Shown: positions 16,046 through 24,479, counted from the stretch's first letter. The stretch: DNA of 39,403 nucleotides from Reyranella sp. (GCA_019745575.1 JAIETA010000061.1:1-39403); one strand, 5' to 3'. The notes: a model not told the origin generated them from the letters alone. Numbers and translations are program-made.

Positions 16046-17440
16046 ATGGGCATGACGCTGTTCGACAAGATCTGGGATGGGCACGTCGTCGCCGACCTCG
16101 GCAACGGCTTCGTGCTGCTGCACATCGACCGTCTGCTGCTGCACGACCTGTCCGGCGCCCGGGCCCTGCAGGAGGCGCTCGCCAAGGGCTATCCGCCGGC
16201 CCAGCCACGGCTCGCTTTCGCCACGCCCGACCATGCGGTTTCGACCGCGCCCGGCCGCACCGAGGAGACGTTCGCGCCTGGCGCGCCGCTGGTGCGCGGC
16301 ATGCGCGAAAGCACCGCTCGGTTCGGTATCCGCATGTTCGATCTCGGCCAGGACGGCAACGGCATCGTCCACATCGTGGGCCCTGAACTCGCGCTCACCC
16401 TGCCGGGCACGACGCTGGTCTGCGGCGACAGTCACACCTGCACCCATGGCGGACTGGGAGCGCTCGCCTTCGGTGTCGGCTCGTCGGAACTGGTCCATGC
16501 GCTGGCCACCCAGACGATGGTGCAGCGCAAGCCCAAGCGCTTCCGCGCCAGCTTCGAGGGCGCCATCCCGGCCGGCGTCACGCCCAAGGACATGATCCTG
16601 CACCTGATCGGCGAAGTCGGCACCGCCGCCGGCACCGGACACGCCGTGGAGTATGCGGGCTCGGCGATCCGCAGCCTGCCGATCGAAGGCCGGCTCACGA
16701 TCTGCAACCTGTCGATCGAGATGGGCGCCCGCACCGGAATGGTGGCGCCCGACGACACGACCTACCAGTATCTCGCCGGCCGCGACTACGCGCCCAAGGG
16801 CGCGCTGTGGGACCGCGCGCTCGCCCACTGGCGCACCCTGCCCGGTGACCCCGATGCGGCATTCGACCGCGAGCATGTCGTCGACATGGCCAGGGTGGCG
16901 CCACAGATCACCTGGGGCACCAGCCCGGAACATGTGATTGCCGTGGACCGGCCGATTCCCGATCCGGCGACGGGCCCCGAGGACAAGCGGGCCGCCTGGA
17001 CCGCGGCGCTCCAATACCAGGGCCTGCAGCCGGGCAAGCCGATCGAGGGAACGAAGGTCGACTGGGTGTTCATCGGTTCCTGCACCAACAGCCGCCTGTC
17101 CGACCTGCACGCCGCCGCAGCGATCGCCCGGGGACGCCGCAAGGCCCCGCATGTGACGGCCTGGGTCGTGCCCGGTTCGGAGCGCGTCAAGCGCGAGGCC
17201 GAGGCGGAAGGGCTCGACAAGGTCTTTCGCGAGGCCGGCTTCGAGTGGCGCGAGCCCGGCTGTTCGATGTGCATCGCCTCCAACGGCGAGCGCGTGCCGC
17301 CCGGCCAGCGCTGCGTCTCGACCTCCAACCGAAACTTCGTCGGCCGCCAGGGGCCTGGCGCGCGCACTCACCTCGCCAGTCCCGCCATGGCGGCAGCGGC
17401 GGCGATCAAGGGTGCGATCGCCGACGTGCGCAAACTCTAG
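16046..17440 (+). CDS. leuC: 3-isopropylmalate dehydratase large subunit
   Basis: A 464-residue aconitase-family large subunit that with LeuD interconverts 2- and 3-isopropylmalate in leucine synthesis. The 4Fe-4S ligands are C346 (GSCTNSR), C406 and C409 (PGCSMC). Other hallmarks are VCGDSHTCTHGGLGALAFGVG (VCGDSH at 125-130) and IEMGARTGMVAPD. GGAGGAGC precedes ATG 16046. LeuD follows after 9 bp. No leuB or leuA is in the window; a paralogue acting on another 2-alkylmalate cannot be excluded, though length and motifs match LeuC well. Confidence 0.93.
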   Translation: MGMTLFDKIWDGHVVADLGNGFVLLHIDRLLLHDLSGARALQEALAKGYPPAQPRLAFATPDHAVSTAPGRTEETFAPGAPLVRGMRESTARFGIRMFDLGQDGNGIVHIVGPELALTLPGTTLVCGDSHTCTHGGLGALAFGVGSSELVHALATQTMVQRKPKRFRASFEGAIPAGVTPKDMILHLIGEVGTAAGTGHAVEYAGSAIRSLPIEGRLTICNLSIEMGARTGMVAPDDTTYQYLAGRDYAPKGALWDRALAHWRTLPGDPDAAFDREHVVDMARVAPQITWGTSPEHVIAVDRPIPDPATGPEDKRAAWTAALQYQGLQPGKPIEGTKVDWVFIGSCTNSRLSDLHAAAAIARGRRKAPHVTAWVVPGSERVKREAEAEGLDKVFREAGFEWREPGCSMCIASNGERVPPGQRCVSTSNRNFVGRQGPGARTHLASPAMAAAAAIKGAIADVRKL

Positions 17441-17449
17441 GAGACGGCC

Positions 17450-18067
17450 ATGGAAAAGTTCACGAAGGTGACCGGCGTGGCCGCCCCGCTGATGCGCCAG
17501 AACGTCGACACCGACCTGATCATCCGGATCGAGCGGCTGGTCGACAACACCGGCCGCAAGGGCCTCGGCGCCCACTGTTTCGAGCAGCTGCGGCTGCGGC
17601 CCGACGGCAGCGAAAACCCCGACGTCGTGTTCAACCAGGCGCCCTACCGCGATGCGCCGATCATCCTGGCGGCCGACAATTTCGGCTGCGGGTCGAGCCG
17701 CGAGGGCGCGGTGTGGGCCCTGATGGGAATGGGCGTGAAGGCGGTGATCGCCCCCTCCTACGGCGACATCTTTTACAACAACTGCTTCCAGAACGGCCTC
17801 TTGCCGGTGGTGCTGCCGCTCGCCGAAGTCGAGCGGCTGGCCGAGGAGACCCGCGCCGCGCCGGGCAATGCCCGTGTCACCGTCGATCTAGAAACCTGCA
17901 CCGTGGTCTCGCCGACCGGGCGGACGATTGCCTTCCAGGTCGACGGCCGCCGCCAGCACGCCATGCTGAACGGCCTCGACGACATCGCCCAGACCATGAG
18001 CCGCCAGGACGAGATCGCGGCCTGGCAGGCCGCCGACAAGGCCACCCGGCCCTGGGTGTGGCTGTGA
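17450..18067 (+). CDS. leuD: 3-isopropylmalate dehydratase small subunit
   Basis: A 205-residue small (swivel-domain) subunit pairing with LeuC. Typical blocks are NVDTDLIIRIERL (18-30), the substrate loop ADNFGCGSSREGAVWAL (75-91), PSYGDIFYNNCFQNGLLPV (102-120), and a C-terminus (DEIAAWQA) that matches bacterial LeuD. Start follows AGGAGACGGCC. The EamA transporter gene begins 4 bp after its stop. Confidence 0.94.
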   Translation: MEKFTKVTGVAAPLMRQNVDTDLIIRIERLVDNTGRKGLGAHCFEQLRLRPDGSENPDVVFNQAPYRDAPIILAADNFGCGSSREGAVWALMGMGVKAVIAPSYGDIFYNNCFQNGLLPVVLPLAEVERLAEETRAAPGNARVTVDLETCTVVSPTGRTIAFQVDGRRQHAMLNGLDDIAQTMSRQDEIAAWQAADKATRPWVWL

Positions 18068-18071
18068 CCGC

Positions 18072-18935
18072 TTGAGGCCGCTCCACGTCGCGGCCGCGCT
18101 TCTCATCGTGGCGATGTGGGGCTTCAACTTCACCGCCATCCGCTTCGGGCTCGACGAGTTCACGCCCTTCACCTTCGCCACCTGGCGCTTCCTGCTGGGC
18201 GCCCTGCCGGCACTGTTCGTGCCCAAGCCCGCCATCTCCTGGGCGACGCTGGCCGGCATCGGCGGCTTCATGTTCACCGGCCAGTTCGTCTTCCTGTTCT
18301 TCGCCATGGAAGCGGGCCTGCCGCCCGGCCTGACCTCGGTGATGGTGCAGATGCAGGGCCCGCTCACCGTGGTGCTGGCCGCCGTCTTCCTGCGCGAGCA
18401 CGCCACGCGCGGCCAGTGGCTGGGGCTGGCGCTGGCCTTTGCCGGCGTGGTGCTGATCGCCCGCTCGATCGAGGGCGAGGCGAGCCTGCTGGCGATCGGC
18501 CTCGCGCTGCTGTCGGCGCTCGCCTGGGCCACCGGCAACCTCTTCTTCCGCACGGCGCGCGGCGTGTCGATGTTCGCCGTCACGGTCTGGGCGAGCGTGC
18601 TGCCGCCGATCCCGCTCGCCCTGGCCGGCATCGCCTTCGAGGGCGTCGACCCCCTGCTGCGGCCGATCCTGGCGCCAACCTGGCAGGGCTGGGGCGTGCT
18701 CTTCTATGCCGTCGTGCCCGTGATGTGGCTGGGCTACCTCATCTGGGGCACGCTTCTACGCACCTATCCCGCCGCCAAGGTCGGGCCCGTGTCGCTGCTC
18801 GTGCCCTGCGCGGCGCTCGGCTTCGCGGCGGTCCTGGTCGGCGAGCCGATCGGCGGCCTGCGCCTTCTGGGCGTGGTCGTCGTGCTGGGCGGCGTTGCGA
18901 TCGGCGTCTTCGCCTCGGGACGACGGCTGCGCTGA
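18072..18935 (+). CDS. EamA/DMT-family transporter (probable metabolite exporter)
   Basis: A 287-residue inner-membrane protein with about ten hydrophobic helices arranged as two EamA repeats (about 4-136 and 146-283). It begins AALLIVAMWGFNFTAIRFGL, the usual first helix. EamA proteins mostly export amino acids or other small metabolites; position directly behind leuCD makes a link with branched-chain amino-acid metabolism possible but unproven. The start is the TTG at 18072, 4 bp after the leuD stop. Translation is probably coupled, since no ATG precedes the first helix. Confidence 0.85.
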   Translation: MRPLHVAAALLIVAMWGFNFTAIRFGLDEFTPFTFATWRFLLGALPALFVPKPAISWATLAGIGGFMFTGQFVFLFFAMEAGLPPGLTSVMVQMQGPLTVVLAAVFLREHATRGQWLGLALAFAGVVLIARSIEGEASLLAIGLALLSALAWATGNLFFRTARGVSMFAVTVWASVLPPIPLALAGIAFEGVDPLLRPILAPTWQGWGVLFYAVVPVMWLGYLIWGTLLRTYPAAKVGPVSLLVPCAALGFAAVLVGEPIGGLRLLGVVVVLGGVAIGVFASGRRLR

Positions 18936-19415
18936 AAATGGCCCCGGCCGTGGACCCTTTCGCGACACAGCTCCTGTGCCACGCGGTGTGCCGCTGCCTG
19001 TGCCGAAAAGCAGGGTCAAGTCGTTGATCGGAGACGGCAATCTCTCCCCGATGGTCTGTGTCCCCGGCACAGGCCGCTCGCCGGGATGCGTGTGCCGCTG
19101 CGGCATACCGCGTGGACCATTTCGTCGACCATTTGGGTCATAAAAAATGCCCGGCGGATCTCTCCGACGAGCGTCTCCCAGTATGACTGAAAACTTAGCC
19201 GGATTCGGCGGAATCGGCAAATTTCCACCATGCCATCCCGTCCTGACGGCCATGCGAAAAACGGGAGCCGAAGCTCCCGTTCCCGTCCCCCCGTGGCAGT
19301 TCCCGTAGCGGCGATGCCGGCACACGGGGCGCTGCCCGAACTGGCTGCAGGCTATGGCCGGCACCGTTCTCGGTCAACGCGCCGAGGCCGACCGGAAACA
19401 CATGAAACCCGATCG
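18936..19415. other. 480-bp non-coding tract with repeated short words
   Basis: No convincing gene on either strand. Two words recur: CGTGGACC-N-TTTCG at 18949-18962 and 19111-19124, and GTGTGCCGCTGC at 18986-18997 and 19090-19101. A terminator for the oxidoreductase gene is at 19257-19281 (separate entry). The tract might be the remains of a mobile or repetitive element. Confidence 0.4.
19257..19281 (-). terminator. Rho-independent terminator of the MDR oxidoreductase transcript
   Basis: On the minus strand AACGGGAGC, loop TTCG, GCTCCCGTT: 9-bp perfect stem with a UUCG-type tetraloop, running into TTTTT (19261-19257). It lies 135 bp after the oxidoreductase stop at 19416. Confidence 0.85.
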
Positions 19416-20438
19416 CTAACGCGCGGGATCGACGGTCACGACGACGCTGCCGCGCTTGCGGCCGGTTTCGACATAGGCATGCGCCTCGGCCATCTGCTGG
19501 AAGGCGTAGCGCCGGTCGATCACCGGCTTCAGGGCGCCGCTTTCGGCCAGCTCGGCCAGCTGTCGCACATCGTCGGGCCGTTCCTCGGCGGGGCCGGCGA
19601 TCACCCGCCGGCTGCCGGTCAAGGGCACCCATAGGGTCGCCAGCATCTCCGGCAGGCCCGCCGCCACCGCCAGCAGCCGCCCCCTGTCCCTGAGCACATT
19701 CCTGCAGCGCGCGAACGACGTCTCCCCGACCGTGTCGACCACGATGTCATAGGCCTCGCCGCCCGCTGCAAAATCTTCCCTCGTGTAGTCGATCACGCGG
19801 TCGGCCCCGAGGGAGGCGACAAGCGCCAGGTTGACGGTGCTGGCAACGCCCGTGACCTCGGCGCCGAAGTGCTTCGCGAGCTGCACCATGGCGGTTCCCA
19901 CGCCGCCGGAAGCACCGACGACCAGCACCTTGTCGCCCGCTTCGATGCCCGCCTTGCGCAGGAAATGCAGACTGGTCGAGCCGCCGAACGACAGCGACGC
20001 GGCTTCCTCGAACGACAGGTTCGCGGGCTTGCGCGCCAGTCCGCCGTCTTCGGCCATCGTCCTGTACTGGGCATGACATCCCATGGCGCCCCCGGGAAAG
20101 CCGAACACCTCCTCGCCGACCCTGAATCGGGTGACGTTCTGGCCGATGGCCTCGATCGTCCCGGCCAGTTCCGATCCCATGATGGGCTGGCGCGGCCGCA
20201 CGATCCCCAGCATCAGGCGTGCCACCAGGCCGAGCCCCTTGGGAACGCTGAGCGTCCGCACGCGCCAGTCGCCCGAGGTCACCGTCGTTGCGCAGATCCT
20301 GACCAGGACCTCGTTGGCCCGCGGCACCGGCTTCGGCACCTCGGCGAGTTCGACGACGTCGGGACCGCCGTAGCGGCGATAGACGTAGGCCTTCATGGTC
20401 TGGGACATGGTCGGGGGCGCGGCATGGTCTGGTTTCAT
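19416..20438 (-). CDS. Zinc-less medium-chain dehydrogenase / NADPH:quinone reductase-like
   Basis: A 340-residue MDR-superfamily protein. N-terminal GroES-like domain has MKAYVYRRYGGPDVVELAEV and GSELAGTIEAIGQNVTRFRVGEE; the Rossmann domain has the cofactor motif VVGASGGVGTAMVQLAK (about 173-189), then VIDYTREDF and DIVVDTVGE. No zinc-binding cysteine set is visible, so it belongs with quinone-reductase or enone-reductase-like members reducing with NADPH. Start is uncertain among ATGs at 20438, 20408 and 20396, as none has a good ribosome site; the core fold begins at 20396. It ends in its own terminator. Confidence 0.88.
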   Translation of the reverse strand: MKPDHAAPPTMSQTMKAYVYRRYGGPDVVELAEVPKPVPRANEVLVRICATTVTSGDWRVRTLSVPKGLGLVARLMLGIVRPRQPIMGSELAGTIEAIGQNVTRFRVGEEVFGFPGGAMGCHAQYRTMAEDGGLARKPANLSFEEAASLSFGGSTSLHFLRKAGIEAGDKVLVVGASGGVGTAMVQLAKHFGAEVTGVASTVNLALVASLGADRVIDYTREDFAAGGEAYDIVVDTVGETSFARCRNVLRDRGRLLAVAAGLPEMLATLWVPLTGSRRVIAGPAEERPDDVRQLAELAESGALKPVIDRRYAFQQMAEAHAYVETGRKRGSVVVTVDPAR

Positions 20439-20494
20439 GCCGTGCGTCTAGGCCTATCGACGATCCGCCACAAGCGACGGCCGATTGTGCGCTG

Positions 20495-21775
20495 CTAGGC
20501 CTTCTGCAGGCCGCACCACTCGGCGATGAACAGCGCCGTGGCCTGGGTGATCCGGCGCACCGATTCGAGATTCACGCGTTCGTCGAAGCCATGGATGTCG
20601 TCGGACTCCGGCCCGTAGACCAGTGCCGGGATGCCGGCGTAGAGGCCGAAGAAGCGGTTGTCGGCGGTGCCGGTCATGGCCATGTCCTCCAGCCCGCTGC
20701 CGAACACCGTCCGGTGCGCCCCGGCCAGCACTCCGCGCACCTGTTCGTGGCCCTTCAGCACGAAGGGCTCGGCCTGAAAACCCTCCCAGGTGACCGTCGG
20801 CGGGTTGTTGCCGAGGAAGGGATCGTTGGCGGCGGCCTGGCGCATCAAGTCTTCGATCTCCTGGCGGCATTCCTTGAGGGTCTGCGATGGCAGCACGCCC
20901 ACGCGCATGTCGAAGGTGCACCAGGCCGGCACCGAGCTCGCCCAGTCGCCGCCCGCGATCTTGCCGACGTTGAAGTTCACCGGGTGATGGTGATCGCAGA
21001 AATGCCTGTCGTGCACTTTCTTGGCATTCCACTTCTTCTCCAGCTCGCGCAGCTGCTGGATCAGGCGGAAGGCCGATTCGATGGCGTTGGAGCCGGCATC
21101 GGCCTTGTAGACATGGACCGGATGGCCGGTGACCTTGACCTGGAACCACATGACGCCGACCTGGGCCACGGCGAGCTCGCCCGACGAGGGTTCGGGAATG
21201 AGGGCCGCGTCGGCACGATAGCCGCGCTGCAGGCAGGCGAGCGCGCCGTTGCCGGTGCATTCCTCCTCGACCACAGACTGCTGGTAGATGTCGGCCGCGG
21301 GCTGCCAGCCCAGCGACTTCAATGCGCGCAATGCGAAGAGATTGAGGATGATGCCGGCCTTCATGTCGCCCGAACCGCGGCCGTACATCCAGCCGTCCTT
21401 GATCGCAGGCTCGAACGGGTGGCGCGCCCACATCTCGGGCGGTCCTTCCGGCACCACGTCGATGTGCCCGTTCAGGATCAGCGAGCGGCCCTTCGGGCTG
21501 GAAGGCCGCCAGGCACCGACCACATTCCAGGCATCGTCGTAGTCCTGGCTGTGCGGCGAGTAGCCCGGCAAGTGCTTTAGATCGTCGATCCTGATCTGCC
21601 AGCGATCGACGCCAAGGCCATCCTCCTTGAACAGACGGGCCATCATGTCCTGTGCCGGCGCCTCCTGAAAACGCGTCGACGGGATCTTCACCAGGTCGGC
21701 CAGCACCTTGGTCTGCTCGTCGAACCGGCGGTCGACCTCGCTCATGATCCTGGTCTTGGTCGCGGCGTCGAGCAT
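20495..21775 (-). CDS. M20-family metallohydrolase (ArgE/DapE-type deacylase)
   Basis: A 426-residue zinc amidohydrolase. Metal and catalytic residues are H104 and D106 (NGHIDVVPEG), D137 (GRGSGDMKAG), E171/E172 (VVEEEC) and a late histidine in DIHGFDERV. A dimerisation insert is present (about 206-330). It most likely hydrolyses an N-acyl amino acid or dipeptide-like amide; the label ArgE/DapE reflects family, not proven substrate. The ATG at 21775 has AGGA about 9 nt upstream; an in-frame ATG at 21784 lies on that site and longer starts add no conserved sequence. Divergent from the KamA-like gene. Confidence 0.9.
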   Translation of the reverse strand: MLDAATKTRIMSEVDRRFDEQTKVLADLVKIPSTRFQEAPAQDMMARLFKEDGLGVDRWQIRIDDLKHLPGYSPHSQDYDDAWNVVGAWRPSSPKGRSLILNGHIDVVPEGPPEMWARHPFEPAIKDGWMYGRGSGDMKAGIILNLFALRALKSLGWQPAADIYQQSVVEEECTGNGALACLQRGYRADAALIPEPSSGELAVAQVGVMWFQVKVTGHPVHVYKADAGSNAIESAFRLIQQLRELEKKWNAKKVHDRHFCDHHHPVNFNVGKIAGGDWASSVPAWCTFDMRVGVLPSQTLKECRQEIEDLMRQAAANDPFLGNNPPTVTWEGFQAEPFVLKGHEQVRGVLAGAHRTVFGSGLEDMAMTGTADNRFFGLYAGIPALVYGPESDDIHGFDERVNLESVRRITQATALFIAEWCGLQKA

Positions 21776-21808
21776 GGGGCACATTCCTGTCGATGGACGA
21801 TCGGCGCG

Positions 21809-21856
21809 ACATTGGCCGAGGCGAATTGACTCGTCAAAGTGGGGCGGGGCTACTAT
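21809..21856. promoter_or_regulatory. Possible divergent promoters sharing a palindromic -35
   Basis: TTGACTCGTCAA (21826-21837) is palindromic and could supply -35 elements both ways. Rightward: TTGACT with TACTAT at 21851-21856 (19-nt spacer), which would give the aminomutase-like gene a leader of only a few bases, in keeping with its missing ribosome site. Leftward: TTGACG with CAATGT (21814-21809, 17-nt spacer) for the deacylase. Weak matches, prediction only. Confidence 0.3.
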
Positions 21857-21867
21857 CTCACGCCGCC

Positions 21868-22896
21868 ATGCCAACGCTGCGCACCCTGGAGGAGCTGGAA
21901 CGCGAGGGCCTTGTCGCGCCCGACGCGCGGCTGGCGGCAGCCGCCGACGCCATGGCCATCGCGATCACGCCGGAGATGCTGGTGCTGATCGACCGCGGCG
22001 ATCCCCTGGCCGATCCCATCGGCCGGCAGTTCGTGCCCAGTGCCGCCGAGACGGAGATCTTGCCGGTCGAACTGGCCGACCCGATCGGCGACGAGGCGCA
22101 CTCGCCGGTCAAGGGGCTGGTGCACCGCTACCCGGACCGCGTGCTGCTGAAACCGCTGCACGCCTGCCCGGTCTACTGCCGCTTCTGCTTCCGGCGCGAG
22201 AAAGTCGGACCCGGCGGCGAGGCCCTGTCGGCGGCCGAACTTTTGGCGGCACTCGCCTACATCCGCGACCACGGCGAGATCTGGGAAGTGATCCTGACCG
22301 GCGGCGATCCGCTGATGATGGCGCCGCGGCGCATGGGCGAGCTGATCGCGGCGCTCGACGAAATCCCGCACGTCGCCGTCATCCGCATTCATTCCCGCGT
22401 GCCGATCGTCGATCCGGAGCGGGTGAGCGACGAATTGGTTGTCGCGCTAAAGCCGCGGCGCGCCAGCCTGTGGCTCGGCATTCACTGCAACCACCCGCGT
22501 GAACTTGCCGCCGCGACGCGATCTGCCCTGGCGCGCCTCGCTGACGCCGGCATCCCGCTGATGGGCCAGACCGTACTGCTGCGCGGCGTGAACGACGACG
22601 TGGAGACCCTGGAGCAGCTCATGCGCGCGCTGGTGACGGCCCGCGTAAAACCCTACTACCTGCACCATCCCGATCTGGTGCGCGGTACCGGCCATTTCCG
22701 CGTCTCCATCGAAGCGGGCCAGGCCCTGGTGAAGGCGTTGCGCGGCCGCCTGTCGGGTCTCGCCCAACCGACCTATGTGCTCGACGTGCCGGGCGGCCAC
22801 GGCAAGGTCCCGATCGGCCCCGCCTATCTCGGCGACGATCCCGACGCGGTCCTGGTCGAAGACGCCTTCGGCGGGCGACACCGCTATCCGGGCTGA
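21868..22896 (+). CDS. KamA-family radical SAM protein (lysine 2,3-aminomutase-like)
   Basis: A 342-residue radical-SAM, PLP-dependent aminomutase homologue. The SAM-cluster motif is C100-x3-C104-x2-C107 (HACPVYCRFCFRR). The PLP lysine is K313 in DVPGGHGKVP. The two aspartates that in clostridial lysine 2,3-aminomutase bind the substrate lysine have counterparts, D269 (YYLHHPDLVRG) and D306 (TYVLDVPGG). Length matches the short proteobacterial group that includes EpmB, which makes beta-lysine for elongation factor P, but neither efp nor epmA is nearby. The ATG at 21868 is chosen over 21793 for homology; no ribosome site is visible. Confidence 0.85.
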   Translation: MPTLRTLEELEREGLVAPDARLAAAADAMAIAITPEMLVLIDRGDPLADPIGRQFVPSAAETEILPVELADPIGDEAHSPVKGLVHRYPDRVLLKPLHACPVYCRFCFRREKVGPGGEALSAAELLAALAYIRDHGEIWEVILTGGDPLMMAPRRMGELIAALDEIPHVAVIRIHSRVPIVDPERVSDELVVALKPRRASLWLGIHCNHPRELAAATRSALARLADAGIPLMGQTVLLRGVNDDVETLEQLMRALVTARVKPYYLHHPDLVRGTGHFRVSIEAGQALVKALRGRLSGLAQPTYVLDVPGGHGKVPIGPAYLGDDPDAVLVEDAFGGRHRYPG

Positions 22897-22906
22897 GGCG
22901 CCCGGA

Positions 22907-23392
22907 TCAGATCGCGTTCCAGCCGATCAGACCTGCCGCTGCGACGGCGAGTTCGATGTCGATGCTGCCGGCCTTCTCGAACACGAGGGTGACCGGCACG
23001 CGGCCGCCCTCCTCGAGAGGTGCCCTGAGGCCGATCAACAGCAGATGATAGCCGCGCGGCTTGAGCGTCATCGTGGCGCCCGGCGCCAGCGCAAGGCCGT
23101 TCTCGAGGGCGCACATGCGAAGGTCGGCGCCCACGACCTTGATCCCGTGGATTTCGACCCGCGCCGCAGCCGGGCTGCTGGCGGCGATCAGGCGGTCCGC
23201 CGTCTCGCCCTTGTTGACCAGCGTCAGGAAGCCGCCGCCGTCCTCGGCCGTCGGAGAGGGCGCACGCGCCCAGGGGGCGTCGATCGCGATGTCGCCCAGC
23301 CTGTAGCTGTGAGAGGCGGCGGCCGGGGATGAGCCGGAGAAGGTGTCGCGGGCGCGGCGAAGCCAGTTCATGGAACCGTCTTTTAGCGGCAT
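22907..23392 (-). CDS. PCuAC-like copper-binding protein with altered motif and no signal peptide
   Basis: A 161-residue protein of the PCuAC/DUF461 fold: IAIDAPWARAPSPTAEDGGG (36-55), VEIHGIKVVGADLRM, LAPGATMTLKPRGYHLLLIG and PVTLVFEKAGSIDIEL. Classical members carry H-x10-M-x21-H-x-M, bind Cu(I) in the periplasm and help assemble cytochrome oxidase. Here H82, M93 and H116 remain, but the last Met is leucine (HLL). There is no hydrophobic signal peptide before the fold, so it may be cytoplasmic or start elsewhere. ATG 23392 or 23371. It lies 15 bp after the LysR copy 2 gene and is probably co-transcribed with it. Confidence 0.75.
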   Translation of the reverse strand: MPLKDGSMNWLRRARDTFSGSSPAAASHSYRLGDIAIDAPWARAPSPTAEDGGGFLTLVNKGETADRLIAASSPAAARVEIHGIKVVGADLRMCALENGLALAPGATMTLKPRGYHLLLIGLRAPLEEGGRVPVTLVFEKAGSIDIELAVAAAGLIGWNAI

Positions 23393-23407
23393 GTCGGCGA
23401 CGTCGCC

Positions 23408-24337
23408 TCACTTTTGTGCGCGGCCGCCGGCGACCAACGCCGGTCGGCCGGACCGCGTCTGCGGCGTGCTGAGTTCCTCGACCAGCCAATCCTCGAAGGC
23501 GCGCGTCTTGGGCCGACTGACCGCGGCCGGCGGGCAGACGAACCACCACGCCTTGCCGCTGTCGACGATCTGCGGGAACGGCTGGAACAGCCGGCCCGAT
23601 GCCAGCTCCTCACGGAAGAGCTGCGGCGGGCCGACGGCAACGCCCGCGCCCTCCATGGCCGCTTCCACCGCGATCATCGTCGAATCGAAACTGAGCACGC
23701 GCTTGGGCTTGAAGTCGCCCAAGCCGACGGCGCGCAGCCAGATCGCCCATTCGGGATCGTTGGTCATGTCGATGAAGGGTACGCGCTTGAGATCTTCCAG
23801 GGTCTTCAGCTTGTCGCGGTAGCGCTTGCCGCAGAGCGGGGTCAGCACGTCGCTGAAAAGGCGCGTGGCGTGCACGTCGGGCTCCGGCTGCACCGTGAAG
23901 CGGATGGCGCAGTCGACATCCTCGCGCGCAAAGTCGACCCGCCGCTGGGTGGTGGTCATGCGCACCTCGATCTCGGGATGCTTGGCCTGGAAGCGGTGCA
24001 GGCGCGGCACCAGCCAGCCCAACGCGAAGGTCGTGACCATGCTGACGTTCAGCGTGCCCGAGCTGGCCTTGCGGCCGACCCGCTCCAACGCATTGGTCAT
24101 GCGGTCGAAGGCGTCGCGCAGGTCGGGCAGCAACGCCGCCCCCTCGCTGGTGATCTCGAGCCCGCGCGGACGGCGCACGAACAGCGCCACGCCGAGCCTT
24201 TCCTCGAGCGCCTTCACCTGGTGGCTGACGGCGGCCTGGGTGACGTGCAGCTCCTCGGCGGCGTGCGTGAAGCTCGCATGACGGGCGGCGGCCTCGAAGG
24301 CGCGCAGCGCGTTGAGCGGCAGTTGAGAACGGCTCAT
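23408..24337 (-). CDS. LysR-family regulator, GcvA-like (copy 2)
   Basis: A 309-residue LysR-type regulator. The winged HTH at 8-66 (LNALRAFEAAARHASFTHAA, HVTQAAVSHQVKALEERLG, LFVRRPRG) aligns without gaps with copy 1 at 13429-14331, and the effector domain begins near residue 95 (NVSMVTTFALGWLVPRLHRF). It is divergent from DUF1127 copy 2, with a 19-bp inverted repeat in the 142-bp gap, and is followed 15 bp downstream by the PCuAC-like gene. The inducer is unknown; the family namesake GcvA responds to glycine, which need not apply here. ATG 24337 has a weak ribosome site but the expected N-terminus. Confidence 0.92.
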   Translation of the reverse strand: MSRSQLPLNALRAFEAAARHASFTHAAEELHVTQAAVSHQVKALEERLGVALFVRRPRGLEITSEGAALLPDLRDAFDRMTNALERVGRKASSGTLNVSMVTTFALGWLVPRLHRFQAKHPEIEVRMTTTQRRVDFAREDVDCAIRFTVQPEPDVHATRLFSDVLTPLCGKRYRDKLKTLEDLKRVPFIDMTNDPEWAIWLRAVGLGDFKPKRVLSFDSTMIAVEAAMEGAGVAVGPPQLFREELASGRLFQPFPQIVDSGKAWWFVCPPAAVSRPKTRAFEDWLVEELSTPQTRSGRPALVAGGRAQK

Positions 24338-24376
24338 TTAGGGCACCGGTTCATATATTTTCTATGCCTCCCCCGA

Positions 24377-24395
24377 GGTTTCATCCTTTGAAACC
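24377..24395. promoter_or_regulatory. Candidate LysR box: 19-bp inverted repeat
   Basis: GGTTTCA (24377-24383), TCCTT, TGAAACC (24389-24395): perfect 7-bp arms. It contains the T-N11-A arrangement typical of LysR sites and lies 40 bp upstream of the LysR start and 85 bp before DUF1127 copy 2. A+T-rich TTATATAAG-like sequence follows at 24414-24422 and may hold the -10 of the rightward promoter. Confidence 0.55.
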
Positions 24396-24433
24396 AAGCA
24401 CATTATAGCGCATTTATATAAGAGAAACGAGGC

Positions 24434-24461
24434 GCAAGAGGCCCCTTCGGGCCCCGGTTGC
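24434..24461 (+). promoter_or_regulatory. Leader hairpin before DUF1127 copy 2
   Basis: GGCCC (24440-24444), loop CTTC, GGGCC (24449-24453) with an outer GCAA (24434-24437)/TTGC (24458-24461) pairing in the presumed 5' leader. It has no following T-run, so it is more likely an mRNA-stability or translation element than a terminator. Confidence 0.3.
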
Positions 24462-24479
24462 CTTTAACGGAGCTAAGTC

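Noticed and set aside
15491-17575. 694-codon minus-strand reading frame across leuC
   Set aside because: It is antisense to leuC and the TPR gene, low in recognisable motifs, and explained by codon bias of the real genes.
19051-19143. 30-residue Cys-containing ORF on the plus strand
   Set aside because: No ribosome site at proper distance and it lies in the repetitive non-coding tract; codon use is not convincing.
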